Source: Pseudoxanthomonas sp. Root65
GTDB taxonomy: Bacteria > Pseudomonadota > Gammaproteobacteria > Xanthomonadales > Xanthomonadaceae
DNA: 64,000 nt
Direction of reading: 5' to 3'
Assembly (NCBI RefSeq): GCF_001427635.1
Contig: NZ_LMHA01000001.1
Span: forward strand, 1,205,501-1,269,500
The position numbers and the translations under genes are program-made. Shown piece by piece: positions 9,176 through 17,483 of the stretch; position 1 is the stretch's first letter, and every line of letters starts with the position of its first letter. The notes beneath the pieces were generated by a model that was not told where the DNA came from, made no database searches, and saw nothing but the letters and a program-made list of their open reading frames with translations.

Positions 9176-9550
9176 TCAGCGCGCGCGGTTGTAACAGGCG
9201 GTCGACGCGTCCGTGTCGTAAGGGCCGCCGTTACGCCTTATATCCTCGTCCGTCTGGCCGGCCCCGCCACCTTGGCAAACGTGGGCGCAGCCGCCTCCGA
9301 CATGGGGCAGACCTCCGTTCGCTTCGCACGATATCTGACACTGATCGGACACTGCGCACCGCAGGGACAGCGCTCTCAGCTCGCAGACCCGCTGTGGAGA
9401 CAGCCTGCCGTCCTCCTTGATCCAAGAGACGTCGCACGCGGGATGCGCGGCGATTTGATGACGCGCGCCACAGCCCGCCAGAACGAGCATGGCAACGCAC
9501 ATGACGCCACCCCATCGTCCCCCGAACCTCAACGCCTGCCGCTTGTCCAT
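9176..9550 (-). CDS. Small cysteine-rich lipoprotein, unknown function
   Basis: A 124-residue predicted lipoprotein. A short basic N-terminus, a hydrophobic stretch and the lipobox LVLAGC are followed by a mature part with eight or so further cysteines, which suggests disulfides in the periplasm. I do not recognise the family. The ATG at 9550 is supported by a GAGGA ribosome-binding sequence a few bases upstream and by the signal peptide starting there. The longer frame to 9682 gives no signal. Confidence 0.6.
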   Translation of the reverse strand: MDKRQALRFGGRWGGVMCVAMLVLAGCGARHQIAAHPACDVSWIKEDGRLSPQRVCELRALSLRCAVSDQCQISCEANGGLPHVGGGCAHVCQGGGAGQTDEDIRRNGGPYDTDASTACYNRAR

Positions 9551-9657
9551 GCCGGGTCCTCGCTTTCCATCCCATCGACCGTCGTGACGGATCCTACCCA
9601 CTTCACCCACCGCATACGGTGAGCGGCGCATGCTGGCGTTCCCACCGAGACACCGCC

Positions 9658-10053
9658 ATGCCCCGCAAGCGCAGCCCCTCACGTGTCCTGGGCACGCAAT
9701 TGATCGATCTGGGAGCCGCGTCCGCGCCCGTCATATCGCGGCGCCTGATGCAGATGGCCACCGCCGGCGCCACCCCCTCCGCACGCGACCGCCGCGAGTT
9801 CAAACGCATGTCCAGCGAGAAGGTGTCCGCGGCGTGGGAGTCGTGGGGTGCGATGGCCGGTTACGCGATGACACTGAACACCGCGGCCACGCAGGCCGCG
9901 ATGGCGTTCTGGATGCCGTGGGCCTTCGCCGCCAAGCCGCTGCCGTCCGCCGAGGACGCGCTGATCTCGATGGCCTCCGCCGGCGTACAGCCCTACCGTC
10001 GCATCGCCGTGGCCAACCACCGCCGCCTGAGCAAGCGCACGCCGCGCCGCTGA
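9658..10053 (+). CDS. Conserved hypothetical protein (possibly phasin-like)
   Basis: A 131-residue, strongly basic, alpha-helical protein beginning MPRKRSPSR and ending in an Arg/Lys-rich tail (HRRLSKRTPRR). The middle is rich in Ala, Met and Trp (AAWESWGAMAGYAMT) and looks like an amphipathic helical bundle, as in granule-associated phasins. That resemblance is weak and is offered only as a possibility. No signal peptide. Codon use fits the genome. Confidence 0.5.
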   Translation: MPRKRSPSRVLGTQLIDLGAASAPVISRRLMQMATAGATPSARDRREFKRMSSEKVSAAWESWGAMAGYAMTLNTAATQAAMAFWMPWAFAAKPLPSAEDALISMASAGVQPYRRIAVANHRRLSKRTPRR

Positions 10054-10077
10054 TCGGCAGGTACGTCTGCGCCCTTT

Positions 10078-10100
10078 GGTAGGAGCGACGTCAGTCGCGA
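10078..10100 (+). repeat. Single REP unit, GTAG variant
   Basis: GTAGGAGCGACGTCAGTCGC: same stem as the other REPs but with a GTAG head and GTCA loop. It lies in a 57-bp gap between convergent genes. Confidence 0.65.
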
Positions 10101-10110
10101 CCGCACGCCG

Positions 10111-10455
10111 TCAGCGCACGCCCGCGCGAGGAAGCTTCACTGCGGCCGCCTCGACCTGCACACACGATGTTTCATAACCATGAAGGGGCAACGCCCTGAT
10201 CTTCTCCGCAAGCGCCGCCGGTTCATCCGTGGCGGCGACGGCATTGGCGATCGCGTGGATGGCGCTGGAATAGCACTGTCCCGCCGTGAACTGCTCGGAA
10301 AACGCGCCGAGCCAGAAGAAGAACGGCGCGGCCAGGATAATCGCCGCCAGGCCCAGCCACTTGCCCTTCCTTGTTGCGCCGCGCGCAGCAAGCAGGAAGA
10401 TCAGCGTCATGACGCCGAGGCCGATCAGCAGTACCAGCAGCAAGATCGCGATCAT
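10111..10455 (-). CDS. Small membrane protein of unknown function
   Basis: A 114-residue protein with two clear hydrophobic segments, about residues 2-23 and 35-50 (AAIILAAPFFFWLGAF), then a soluble C-terminal part of about 60 residues with two cysteines. I do not recognise the family. It is preceded by the DUF6624-like gene on the same strand at a distance of 117 bp. Confidence 0.5.
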   Translation of the reverse strand: MIAILLLVLLIGLGVMTLIFLLAARGATRKGKWLGLAAIILAAPFFFWLGAFSEQFTAGQCYSSAIHAIANAVAATDEPAALAEKIRALPLHGYETSCVQVEAAAVKLPRAGVR

Positions 10456-10572
10456 GGTGTCTTGGGAATCCTTTAAACAACGCAGCTTCTGTTCGGCATT
10501 CCCGCGAAGGCGAGAGGTGCTTTGAACAACCTGATCCGGTGACCAGAAGGATCCATTCCAGGCCCCTAAACA

Positions 10573-11133
10573 TCATTCTTCGGAACGGACACAGAACTGC
10601 GATACCACGGTGACGTACTCATGCATGGGAGGAAGGCCGACGCTGGCACGGCGGACATCGACCTCCTCAGGTTGCTCTATCTCCCGTGGCGCCCATTCGG
10701 ATTTACCGACGCATCGGCCTTGCGTACCAAATCGCTGCGGAGCATGCGTCCTGTCCCACAGGTAAGCGTAGTTGGAAGCGGTCGCTTCGCCCGAAGCCAC
10801 CAGAGGCTCCATCAAACTCAACGCCCGCTTCTGGAACGCAGGGTCCATGTCGGCATGCTGTGCCAGCAAGAAGGCGGCGTCTGCGCCATCCCTCCCGACG
10901 AGCGAATATGTCGGCCAACCATGGCGATCGACAATCTCCTTCAAGCGGGCGGTATTGCGTCTATCCACCATCGCGCCTGCCTCCGCCGTAACCGACGACT
11001 GTGTCCGGGCTTCCTGATCCGCGGCTCGCATCGCAAGGAGCTCGTCCCTGAGCGAAGGCTCGAGCGGCGCCTTGTCGGCCGCCTGTTGCCCCGTGGCAAG
11101 CGCAACGTAGAAGAGTGCTGAGATGATCTTCAT
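10573..11133 (-). CDS. DUF6624-like secreted protein
   Basis: A 186-residue protein with a short N-terminal hydrophobic segment (MKIISALFYVALATG), probably exported. The block EIVDRHGWPTYSLVGRDGAD followed by AAFLLAQHAD is the hallmark of DUF6624 proteins, whose biochemical role is unknown. They are often found in small variable gene clusters. It lies among other poorly characterised minus-strand genes (10.1-12.2 kb). Confidence 0.65.
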   Translation of the reverse strand: MKIISALFYVALATGQQAADKAPLEPSLRDELLAMRAADQEARTQSSVTAEAGAMVDRRNTARLKEIVDRHGWPTYSLVGRDGADAAFLLAQHADMDPAFQKRALSLMEPLVASGEATASNYAYLWDRTHAPQRFGTQGRCVGKSEWAPREIEQPEEVDVRRASVGLPPMHEYVTVVSQFCVRSEE

Positions 11134-11259
11134 GAGAATCGTGGCTCCATCAAACGGCCCTACGCGCTCGTTACCGAGACCGGGATCAGCTTATCTCTCT
11201 TCCCGATGATGGCATTCCGCCATGCGGTCTGACTCCGGCAGCGGATACATGGCGGGCGA

Positions 11260-11778
11260 TCAGGCCACATCCGCAAGAGGCCCCTGACGGTACCGGAGGA
11301 GGAGCCGCTTGATACCCGAACTGCCGAAGATCAGCCAGGCCGCGAGCGACAGCTCCGCTACCGTGGTGACGACACTGGCGATCTGCTCGTAACCCCACGG
11401 AACGTACGCCGCGCCCACCTGGCGGGAAAGCAGGAACAGGGTGGCCCAGTACAGCGCGTCCGGCAGTGCATAGGCCAACACCCAGACGCCCAGCAGGGTC
11501 AGCCCGACAGAGAGCGCCACCGAGCCGCTCATCGCGGTCTCGGAGCGCGGCTCGCGCATGGCAGGCAGCAGCTTTCTGGCGATGGTGAGCGGGAAGAACC
11601 AGAGCACCGCGCACACTGACAGGCTGCCCATCAGCACCACGCCGACCAGCACCAGCGAGGGTCGCGACTCCGGCTGATCGAGCAGCGCCATCGCGCTCGG
11701 AAACGAGCGCACCACGGTCACCAGCAGGAACACCGCGAAAATGCGTACGGCTACGGCAACGAGATCTTCCCTGGCCAT
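11260..11778 (-). CDS. Hypothetical integral membrane protein
   Basis: A 172-residue protein with four hydrophobic helices, at roughly residues 6-25, 38-60, 85-105 and 130-150. The ATG at 11778 starts just before the first helix. The frame continues upstream to 11994, but that part is charged and overlaps the MazG-like gene, so it is not used. No family is recognised. Confidence 0.55.
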   Translation of the reverse strand: MAREDLVAVAVRIFAVFLLVTVVRSFPSAMALLDQPESRPSLVLVGVVLMGSLSVCAVLWFFPLTIARKLLPAMREPRSETAMSGSVALSVGLTLLGVWVLAYALPDALYWATLFLLSRQVGAAYVPWGYEQIASVVTTVAELSLAAWLIFGSSGIKRLLLRYRQGPLADVA

Positions 11779-11870
11779 GCTGGTGCCCCCTGTGGCGTGG
11801 TGCTGGATGGAGGTTGCAGAATGCGGCGATCCAGGCCCGGCTTTCAAGCGACGCCGGTGTGCGCGAATGG

Positions 11871-12212
11871 TCAGCCGGTGCTGGTCTGACCTTCGAGCTC
11901 GCCCGCCACATGCGCCGCGATCTCCCGGGTGTTCTTTACGAACTCCGCCTCCAGGTCGATGCCGCATTTGTTGGCGAGGACCAGAATCGACCACAGGCAG
12001 TCCGACAGTTCATGGCCGAGCTTCGCCTTGTGGTCGTCGATGGTCCGGACGCCCGCCTCGGCCTGGATGAGCTTGGCCAGATCGCCCACATCCCCCACGA
12101 AGCCCAGCGCGAGTTCCTGCGTCGTCCACACCCGGCCATACCGCAGCGTCTCGAGCTGCTCGTACAGCGCGTTCAACTGCAGTGCCGATTTTTCGAGATC
12201 GCTGAAGTCCAC
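11871..12212 (-). CDS. MazG-like nucleotide pyrophosphohydrolase
   Basis: A 113-residue all-alpha NTP-PPase. The metal-binding signature is in LGHELSDCLWSILVLANKCG (E-x-x-D within the third helix) with a further acidic site at GDVGDLAK. Short single-domain MazG-like proteins hydrolyse non-canonical or excess (d)NTPs to monophosphates. The start is a GTG at 12212 with AGGGAG about 8 bp upstream. It is the last normal gene before the integron cassette. Confidence 0.75.
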   Translation of the reverse strand: MDFSDLEKSALQLNALYEQLETLRYGRVWTTQELALGFVGDVGDLAKLIQAEAGVRTIDDHKAKLGHELSDCLWSILVLANKCGIDLEAEFVKNTREIAAHVAGELEGQTSTG

Positions 12213-12311
12213 CTGTTCTCCCTTGTCGCCTCAAGTCTTTAGGTTTGCATGCTGGTTCCGGGGCGCCTCATCGATCACCCGGCATCACGCTAGCGCGCAC
12301 CGCAGCATATG

Positions 12312-12373
12312 AAGCAAGTAGGATGGTTGAGCCGCAGGCGGCTTTCAACGGCGAAGCCGGTTTACCCATCACG
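12312..12373. repeat. GTAGGATGG-type intergenic repeat
   Basis: The sequence GTAGGATGGTTGAGCCGCAG followed by a GGCTTTCAACGGCGAAGCC hairpin and TTACCCATC resembles the pair at 20171-20324. It lies beside the attC-like site that ends the DUF3644 cassette. Confidence 0.55.
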
Positions 12374-12444
12374 CGGAAGAAAAAAGCCAAGAACGAAGCG
12401 TCCTGCGCTGCATCTCTCAAACATGGCTCTCGACGGCGGTGACC

Positions 12445-12509
12445 GGAGTTACGCGCTTACCGCCTAAGCCGAGCCACGAAATAGTCTCGGCTTAAACGAA
12501 TTGTTAGCC
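12445..12509 (-). other. attC-like site of the DUF3644 cassette
   Basis: On the minus strand it reads GGCTAACAATTCGTTTAAGC (R'' and L'') and, after a short loop, GGCTCGGCTTAGGCG (L'). The arms TTAAGCCGAG/CTCGGCTTA pair. The terminal R' box, expected to be GTTAGCC, is degenerate (GTAAGCG), so the right crossover point looks lost. The ORF stop TAA lies within the R'' box. Confidence 0.7.
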
Positions 12510-13481
12510 CTTAGCTACGTAGTGCTTATCCAGCACGTTGAAAACAGCTTGGCTATACCACTCCTGCTTGACGCTCTTTGGATTATCTGGGTCGAGCTTC
12601 TTGACGTGGCAGTAGCGCTTATCTGCTTTTAGCGGATTGCGTATGTCATGGTATTTCTTGTTCTGTACGAAGTTCGAGTAACGGGCAGTACACGCAGCTG
12701 TCAGCGTCGCATAATTGAAGGGGTACTTGTCTTTCAAGTGCTCTTCTGTGAGCTGCACTTTCGGAGCGTTTGGGTCATTTGTCACTTGCACCTTGATTGC
12801 ATCATCGGCCTTTGATTTAAGGAACTTAAGTTCTACGTTCACTGACACTGCATAGTCAGCGTTTGGGTCGTTTGCAGCCTCAAGCGAGGATATAAAGGAC
12901 GCAACGTTCTTCTCTTCTTTGCTCAGGAGAAACGCATCGGCAGGTTGCTGATGGGCAACGAAAGCAAGAGGCATTAGGTAGAAGTTGTACTGCGAGAAGC
13001 CGACACCGAACCATGAATTTGCGGCTTTCGCATAGTTCTTAACAGAAGCACTTCCCACCTCCTGAAGCCTGATAGCAAAGACGCCGCTCTTGTTGTAGAA
13101 ATGAACGGAAGAGTCCCTGATCTCGCACAGAGCAATGATGTTTTTATGTGCGGCATCGGCCAGCGCCTTCTTCTCGGTCATTTTCTTGGCCAAGTAATCG
13201 AGGCTGTGCGTAAAGGGATTCCCTGACCCGGTCATTTTCACCTTGGCATGCTTGTAAGGCTTGCCATTGGGCCTCAGGCGTTTCTCGGTTACGTAGAGCG
13301 AACGGATCGCGTTGTTGTTGTCTCTGAGCCATTTCGCTTTCAGGAGAAGTTCCCACGCATTGATGGCTAGAATGGAAAATGTTTCTTCCCGGTACTTAAA
13401 GTCGGGTTTGTTATAAATCTCAATCGCCGAAATCATTGCTGCGATGCTCTTGTCCACTAGTTCTTGCGATCGAGCTTTCAT
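12504..13481 (-). CDS. DUF3644 HEPN-superfamily protein
   Basis: A 325-residue protein. The N-terminal block YNKPDFKYREETFSILAI followed by NAWELLLKAKWL is the DUF3644 signature. Within the helical bundle lies IRDSSVH, an R-X4-H motif (Arg122, His127) as in HEPN ribonucleases. HEPN/DUF3644 proteins recur in defence islands and toxin systems, but no antitoxin partner is seen next to it. The gene is far less G+C-rich than its neighbours (many AAA, AAT and TTT codons), consistent with recent transfer. It fills an integron cassette by itself, so it probably depends on an external promoter or its own weak one. Nuclease activity is inferred, not shown. Confidence 0.75.
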   Translation of the reverse strand: MKARSQELVDKSIAAMISAIEIYNKPDFKYREETFSILAINAWELLLKAKWLRDNNNAIRSLYVTEKRLRPNGKPYKHAKVKMTGSGNPFTHSLDYLAKKMTEKKALADAAHKNIIALCEIRDSSVHFYNKSGVFAIRLQEVGSASVKNYAKAANSWFGVGFSQYNFYLMPLAFVAHQQPADAFLLSKEEKNVASFISSLEAANDPNADYAVSVNVELKFLKSKADDAIKVQVTNDPNAPKVQLTEEHLKDKYPFNYATLTAACTARYSNFVQNKKYHDIRNPLKADKRYCHVKKLDPDNPKSVKQEWYSQAVFNVLDKHYVAKG

Positions 13482-13484
13482 AAG

Positions 13485-13559
13485 GCCTAACGCCGAGTAG
13501 ACCCCATACCCGGGCCGGTAGCGCGGATGTTCGTGTTCAGGCTAAATGACGTCAAGGCC
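13485..13559 (-). other. 75-bp attC-like site upstream of the DUF3644 cassette
   Basis: Ends (minus strand) in GGCGTTAGGC, a good GTTRRRY core box directly before the cassette ORF. It starts with GCCTTGACG, which can pair with the other end. About 70% identical by eye to the 75-bp site at 22205-22279, in the same orientation. Confidence 0.55.
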
Positions 13560-13682
13560 AATGCGAGTCTTCGCCGCAATGGGCTCAGGAACACACCATG
13601 TTGAAGGGGTAGCCCAGCGTCACTTGCATCCTGCCTTTCTGTGTTGCTCCCACCCGAGCGACAACGCAGCACCGCCGTTTCG

Positions 13683-14168
13683 CTACTCCTCTCCTGCCGG
13701 CTCCGTTGCTTTTGCAGTCCGTCTGCGCGACGGCCGCGCAAACCGCGATCCCAACTCCTTCATCTCCCCATCCACGCCTTCGCGCGCGCCCACCGCTTTG
13801 AGTACGGCGTAGATCGCCAGGGTGGTGGTCATCACGTCGCTGCCGAGGGCGGTCTGGGTGTCGGTCAGGCGCTGGTGCAGGTGGGCGATGCGCAGGCGCC
13901 ACCGGAACAACTGGTCCATCGCTTCCAGATCACGGACGCAACCATCGATGTCGAAGTCGCGCGGCATCAGGCCGGCGTGCTGCTGCGCCGCCTGCAACGC
14001 CCGCTCACAGAACCCCCGCGAGCTGTTGCCCATCTTGGTGATGCGCTGGCGCTGCCGGGGCGTGAGTGCGATCAGTTCGGTCAGGCGCGCATCCAGCGTG
14101 TCCAGCGCGCGTTCGATATCGGCCACGGCCTCGGCCGCGAAGTGGATGTCCACCAGGTTCTGACGCAT
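13683..14168 (-). CDS. Conserved hypothetical protein
   Basis: A 161-residue soluble helical protein (MRQNLVDIHFAAEAVADIE...). LTPRQRQRITKMGNSSRGF near the middle and the basic, Arg/Lys-rich C-terminus are its main features. I do not recognise a domain. The ATG at 14168 has an AAGGAG ribosome-binding site 6 bp upstream. Base composition matches the chromosome, so it is native sequence lying between the cassette and the exporter operon. Confidence 0.6.
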   Translation of the reverse strand: MRQNLVDIHFAAEAVADIERALDTLDARLTELIALTPRQRQRITKMGNSSRGFCERALQAAQQHAGLMPRDFDIDGCVRDLEAMDQLFRWRLRIAHLHQRLTDTQTALGSDVMTTTLAIYAVLKAVGAREGVDGEMKELGSRFARPSRRRTAKATEPAGEE

Positions 14169-14879
14169 CGTCGCTCCTTGATTCCCTGTCAGGGTCCGCC
14201 GCGGTCCTGCGGCGTGCACAGGCTAACGCCTGGTGCGCGGTGATGCGTGTGCGCCGCAATAATGTGAGAGCGCCGCGCGCGAGGCCGCGGCGTCGGCCTC
14301 TCAAACACGGCGCGTCGTGTCACGAAAACGGAGGTGCGTGTTGCGAGCGTCACAGGGGATGCTCCCGACACGATCCGCCGCGTCCACAGGACCACGTGCC
14401 GAGTTCAGAACCCGGAACGCCGCGTTCATCGCATCACGGACCGGGTTCCGAACACGGCCCTCCGCGTGCACACCCCGAACGTCCACGTCCCGAACACGCA
14501 CCGTCAACGCCAGAACCCCACGCCTCGCGTCCCCGACCCGCAGCGCCGCCTTCACTGCCCCGCACCCCGGCTCGACACCCTCGCGTGCCGGGTGCGCAAC
14601 GCCGCGCGACACGTTGGCGACACGGCATGCGGAGAAGAAGACCCGATGCCTGCAGACGAACACGCGGCGTGTCGGCACACCGACCCGGTGCGCCGCGCAC
14701 CGAACCCGGTCGCAGCACCGTCACACCCGACCGTCCGCGGTTGCACGCCCGCGCAGGCATCTGGGATGCTCTCGGTTCGACGCACAGGACACTCGACCGC
14801 CGCCCGCGTCCCGACCCACCGGTCGGGAACCTTGGCGGACCGGGGCGGTCGACAGCCACGAAGGAACGAAGGGGACACG
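14169..14879. other. Long gene-poor region with 21-bp periodicity
   Basis: A 711-bp gap. From about 14334 to 14753 it is built of degenerate 21-bp units (see the repeat entry). The remaining sequence is G+C-rich and holds no feature I can name. Three frames are open across much of it, which in this composition is not evidence of a gene. Confidence 0.6.
14334..14753 (+). repeat. Degenerate 21-bp tandem repeat array (about 20 units)
   Basis: Cutting the sequence every 21 bp from 14334 lines up a recurring pattern close to nnCCGCGTnCnnAACmCGnn. Translated in that frame, units read RRVHRTT, CRVQNPE, RRVHRIT, DRVPNTA, LRVHTPN and so on for about 20 heptads, fading after about 14640. The repeat sits directly upstream of the exporter operon. 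It may be DNA-level structure (21 bp is two helical turns) or a decayed repeat peptide. Confidence 0.7.
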
Positions 14880-15554
14880 ATGATCGAGTTGCAGGGCGTA
14901 CAGCGGCACTACGCCATGAGTGGACAGACCGTGCGGGCCCTGGCCGGAGTGGACCTGCACATCGGACAGGGCGAATTCGTCGCCATCACCGGCGCCTCGG
15001 GCTCGGGCAAGTCCAGCCTGCTGAACATCCTGGGCTGCCTGGACCGTCCCAGCACCGGCACCTACCGGTTCGAGGGCCGCGACGTGGCCACCTTCGACGA
15101 CGAGGCCAGCAGCGACCTGCGCAACCGTCGCATCGGCTTCGTGTTCCAGAGCTTCCACCTGCTGCCGCGGCTGACCGTGCTGGAGAACGTGATGCTGCCG
15201 CTGCGCTTCCACCGCCAGCCACCGCCGGGCACGCACGAGCGCGCGCTCGCCCTGCTCGACCGCGTCGGCCTGGCCGAACGTCGCGACCACCGCCCCAGCG
15301 AACTCTCCGGCGGGCAGATGCAGCGCGCCGCCATCGCCCGCGCCCTGCTGCTGCAACCGGCGCTGCTGCTGGCCGACGAGCCCACCGGCAACCTCGACTC
15401 GAAGAGCGCCGCCGACGTGCTGGCGCTGATCGACGAAGTGCACGCCGGCGGCCAGACCGTGGTGCTGGTGACCCACGACAACGACATCGCCGGGCGCGCG
15501 CCGCGCCAGGTGAAGCTGCGCGACGGCAAGGTGGAATCCGATGCGCTCCAGTAA
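14880..15554 (+). CDS. ABC transporter ATP-binding protein (MacB/LolD type)
   Basis: A 224-residue ATPase. Walker A GASGSGKSSLLN near residue 36, Q-loop FVFQSFHLLPR, signature LSGGQMQR near 142, Walker B LLLADEPTGNLD and the His switch VLVTHD are all intact. Size and motifs place it in the MacB/LolD/FtsE clade that drives mechanotransmission permeases. The ATG at 14880 is the family N-terminus (MIELQGVQRHY). The open frame upstream reads into the 21-bp repeats. Its stop overlaps the first adaptor gene by 14 bp. Confidence 0.9.
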   Translation: MIELQGVQRHYAMSGQTVRALAGVDLHIGQGEFVAITGASGSGKSSLLNILGCLDRPSTGTYRFEGRDVATFDDEASSDLRNRRIGFVFQSFHLLPRLTVLENVMLPLRFHRQPPPGTHERALALLDRVGLAERRDHRPSELSGGQMQRAAIARALLLQPALLLADEPTGNLDSKSAADVLALIDEVHAGGQTVVLVTHDNDIAGRAPRQVKLRDGKVESDALQ

Positions 15555-16515
15555 GTCCGTCCTGATGGCCCTGGTCCTGGCCGCCGCTCCCGCGCACGCG
15601 GTGGTGCTGACCGGCGAAGTGCGCGCGATCGACGCGCAGCAGATCCTCACCCCGCAGTCGAACAGCGCGCCGGTGGTGATCCGCTACTACGTGCCCGAGG
15701 GCGAACGGGTGAAGAAGGGCGAGGTGGTACTGCGCATCGACCCCGGCCAGTCCGCCAGCCGCATTCCCGACCTGGAGGCGCAGATCGAACAGGGCCGCGC
15801 CAAGGACGCCAAGGACGTGGCCGAACTGCAGGTCAAGGCGGTGCAGGCCGAGATGGCGCTGGTGGAAGCCGAAGCGGAGCTGGCCGCCGCCAAACTGGAC
15901 GCCACCATTCCGCGCGACCTGATCTCCGGCCTGGACTACGACCGCCACCAGGGCGAACTGGACCGCACCACCCGTGAGGTCGCGCTGAAGCGCAAGGACC
16001 TGGCCGCCGCCAACGCCGCCGTGCAGCGGCGCGTCCAGGACGGCCGCCTGCAGATCGAGAAGCTGGTGCTGCAACGCGACTACCACGCCGCCCTCGTGCG
16101 CACCTCGGAAGTGGTCGCCGACCGCGACGGCGTGGTGGTGCACGGCTTCAACAACAACTGGATCGGCGGGCGCATCGACGAGGGCTCCTCCACCATGCCC
16201 GGCAGCAAGGCCGGCGAGGTGGTCAGCAGCGGCCGCATGAACGTGCGCGCCTGGGCGCTGGAGCCCGACCGCCGCGGCCTGGCCGTCGGCCAGCCGGTGA
16301 CGCTGGCGTTCGATGCGGTGCCGGGACGCAAGGTGAGCGGCCGCATCGCCTTCATCTCCGGCGCGCCCGAGCGTCGCCCGGAATGGGGCGAAGGCCGCTA
16401 CTTCACCCTCGACATCACCCTCGACGCGCACACGCTGGCATTGATGCCGGGCATGAGCGTGCGCGTGATCGCGCCCCCGGCACACACGCCGGCCGGCCAG
16501 GGGAAGGCGCCATGA
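15541..16515 (+). CDS. HlyD-family periplasmic adaptor 1
   Basis: A 324-residue exported adaptor with a signal peptide ending AHA-VV. It shows a first lipoyl half (EGERVKKGEVVLRIDPGQ), a long coiled-coil hairpin (about residues 75-175, rich in Ala/Glu/Lys), the second lipoyl half (VADRDGVVVHG) and a beta-barrel with LMPGMSVRV near the C-terminus. Such adaptors link an inner-membrane ABC permease to an outer-membrane TolC-like channel. It overlaps the ATPase gene and shares an ATGA junction with adaptor 2. Confidence 0.87.
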   Translation: MRSSKSVLMALVLAAAPAHAVVLTGEVRAIDAQQILTPQSNSAPVVIRYYVPEGERVKKGEVVLRIDPGQSASRIPDLEAQIEQGRAKDAKDVAELQVKAVQAEMALVEAEAELAAAKLDATIPRDLISGLDYDRHQGELDRTTREVALKRKDLAAANAAVQRRVQDGRLQIEKLVLQRDYHAALVRTSEVVADRDGVVVHGFNNNWIGGRIDEGSSTMPGSKAGEVVSSGRMNVRAWALEPDRRGLAVGQPVTLAFDAVPGRKVSGRIAFISGAPERRPEWGEGRYFTLDITLDAHTLALMPGMSVRVIAPPAHTPAGQGKAP

Positions 16516-17483
16516 ACCCGCGTGTCTGCATGCTTTCACTGGCGCTGCTGGCGGTCCTGCCGGCGGCCCACGCCGCCACCCTGCGCGTGGATGGCGAGGT
16601 GTACGCGCAGCGCAGCGCGCAGCTGGTGCCGCCGGCGGTGGACCGCCTGTGGCAGTTCAACCTGACCCAACTGGCGCCCGACGGCAGCACGGTGAAGAAG
16701 GGCGAGATCGTGGTCGCCTTCGACACCAACGAACTGGTGCGCCAGCTGGCCGAGAAGCAGAGCCTGCTGCAGGAAAAGAAGCGCGAGCTGGAAAACCTGA
16801 CCCTGGACGTGGCCGAGCGCGAGCGCAGCCAGCGCCTGGCCACCGCCGAGGCCGAGGCCGAGCGCGACAAGGCCGCGCGCAAGACCCAGCAGCCGCGCGA
16901 GCTGATCGCCGCGCTGGACTACGACAAGCTGGTGGAGGACCGTCGCCGCACCGAGCGCCTGGCCGTGCTGGCGCAGCAGGCCGAGCGCGCCGCCGCCGAG
17001 CAGCGCCGGCAGGAACTGCGCCTGGTGACCGCGGAACTGCAACAGGCGCAGGCCGACGTCACCCGCCTGCAGACCTCGATCGCCGCGCTCACGCTGCCCG
17101 CGCCGCGCGACGGCGTGATCATGCACAAGAGCAACTGGAACGGCGAGAAGTTCGATGTCGGCTCGCAGGTCTGGCGCGGCCAGACCGTGGCCGAGATCCC
17201 CGACCCCGCGACCCTCGCGGTACGCGCGCAGTTGCCCGAGCGCGACCTGCAGCGGGTGAAGGAAGGCGTGCGTGCGCGCATCGTGGTGGAAGGCGGCGGC
17301 GGCAGCGCGTATCACGGCAAGGTGGCCGGCATCGGCCGCGCGGTGCGCAGCAAGTCGCAGGTGCAGCCGGTGCCGGTGCTCGACCTGGAGATCCGCTTGG
17401 ACGACGCCAAGGCCAAGCTGCGTCCTGGCCAGGCGGTGCGCGTGGAACTGACCGTGCCCGATATCGCCGGAGGTGCGAAATGA
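16512..17483 (+). CDS. HlyD-family periplasmic adaptor 2
   Basis: A 323-residue exported adaptor, signal peptide ending AHA-AT. GSTVKKGEIVVAFD (lipoyl half) is followed by an extended coiled coil of about 120 residues with QEKKRELENLTLDVAERERS. The returning lipoyl half is APRDGVIMHKSNWNG and the barrel ends with LRPGQAVRVEL. It is clearly related to adaptor 1 but diverged. The start ATG overlaps the stop of adaptor 1 by 4 bp and its own TGA overlaps adaptor 3. Confidence 0.87.
   Translation: MNPRVCMLSLALLAVLPAAHAATLRVDGEVYAQRSAQLVPPAVDRLWQFNLTQLAPDGSTVKKGEIVVAFDTNELVRQLAEKQSLLQEKKRELENLTLDVAERERSQRLATAEAEAERDKAARKTQQPRELIAALDYDKLVEDRRRTERLAVLAQQAERAAAEQRRQELRLVTAELQQAQADVTRLQTSIAALTLPAPRDGVIMHKSNWNGEKFDVGSQVWRGQTVAEIPDPATLAVRAQLPERDLQRVKEGVRARIVVEGGGGSAYHGKVAGIGRAVRSKSQVQPVPVLDLEIRLDDAKAKLRPGQAVRVELTVPDIAGGAK

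Larger units (their letters stand above)
12445..13491 (-). mobile_element. Integron-type gene cassette (DUF3644 HEPN)
   Basis: One A+T-richer ORF on the minus strand begins within 4 bp of a core-site-like GTTAGGC (minus strand; plus 13485-13491). It ends inside an attC-like site (12445-12509). This is the normal anatomy of an integron cassette. No intI gene is seen, so it is a lone cassette. Confidence 0.7.

Noticed and set aside
14317..14883. 188-codon open frame over the 21-bp repeats ending in TGA that overlaps the ATPase ATG
   Set aside because: Looks like an operon gene by its ATGA junction, but all frames are open here, codon choice is poor and the product is low-complexity. Kept only as a remark in the repeat finding.
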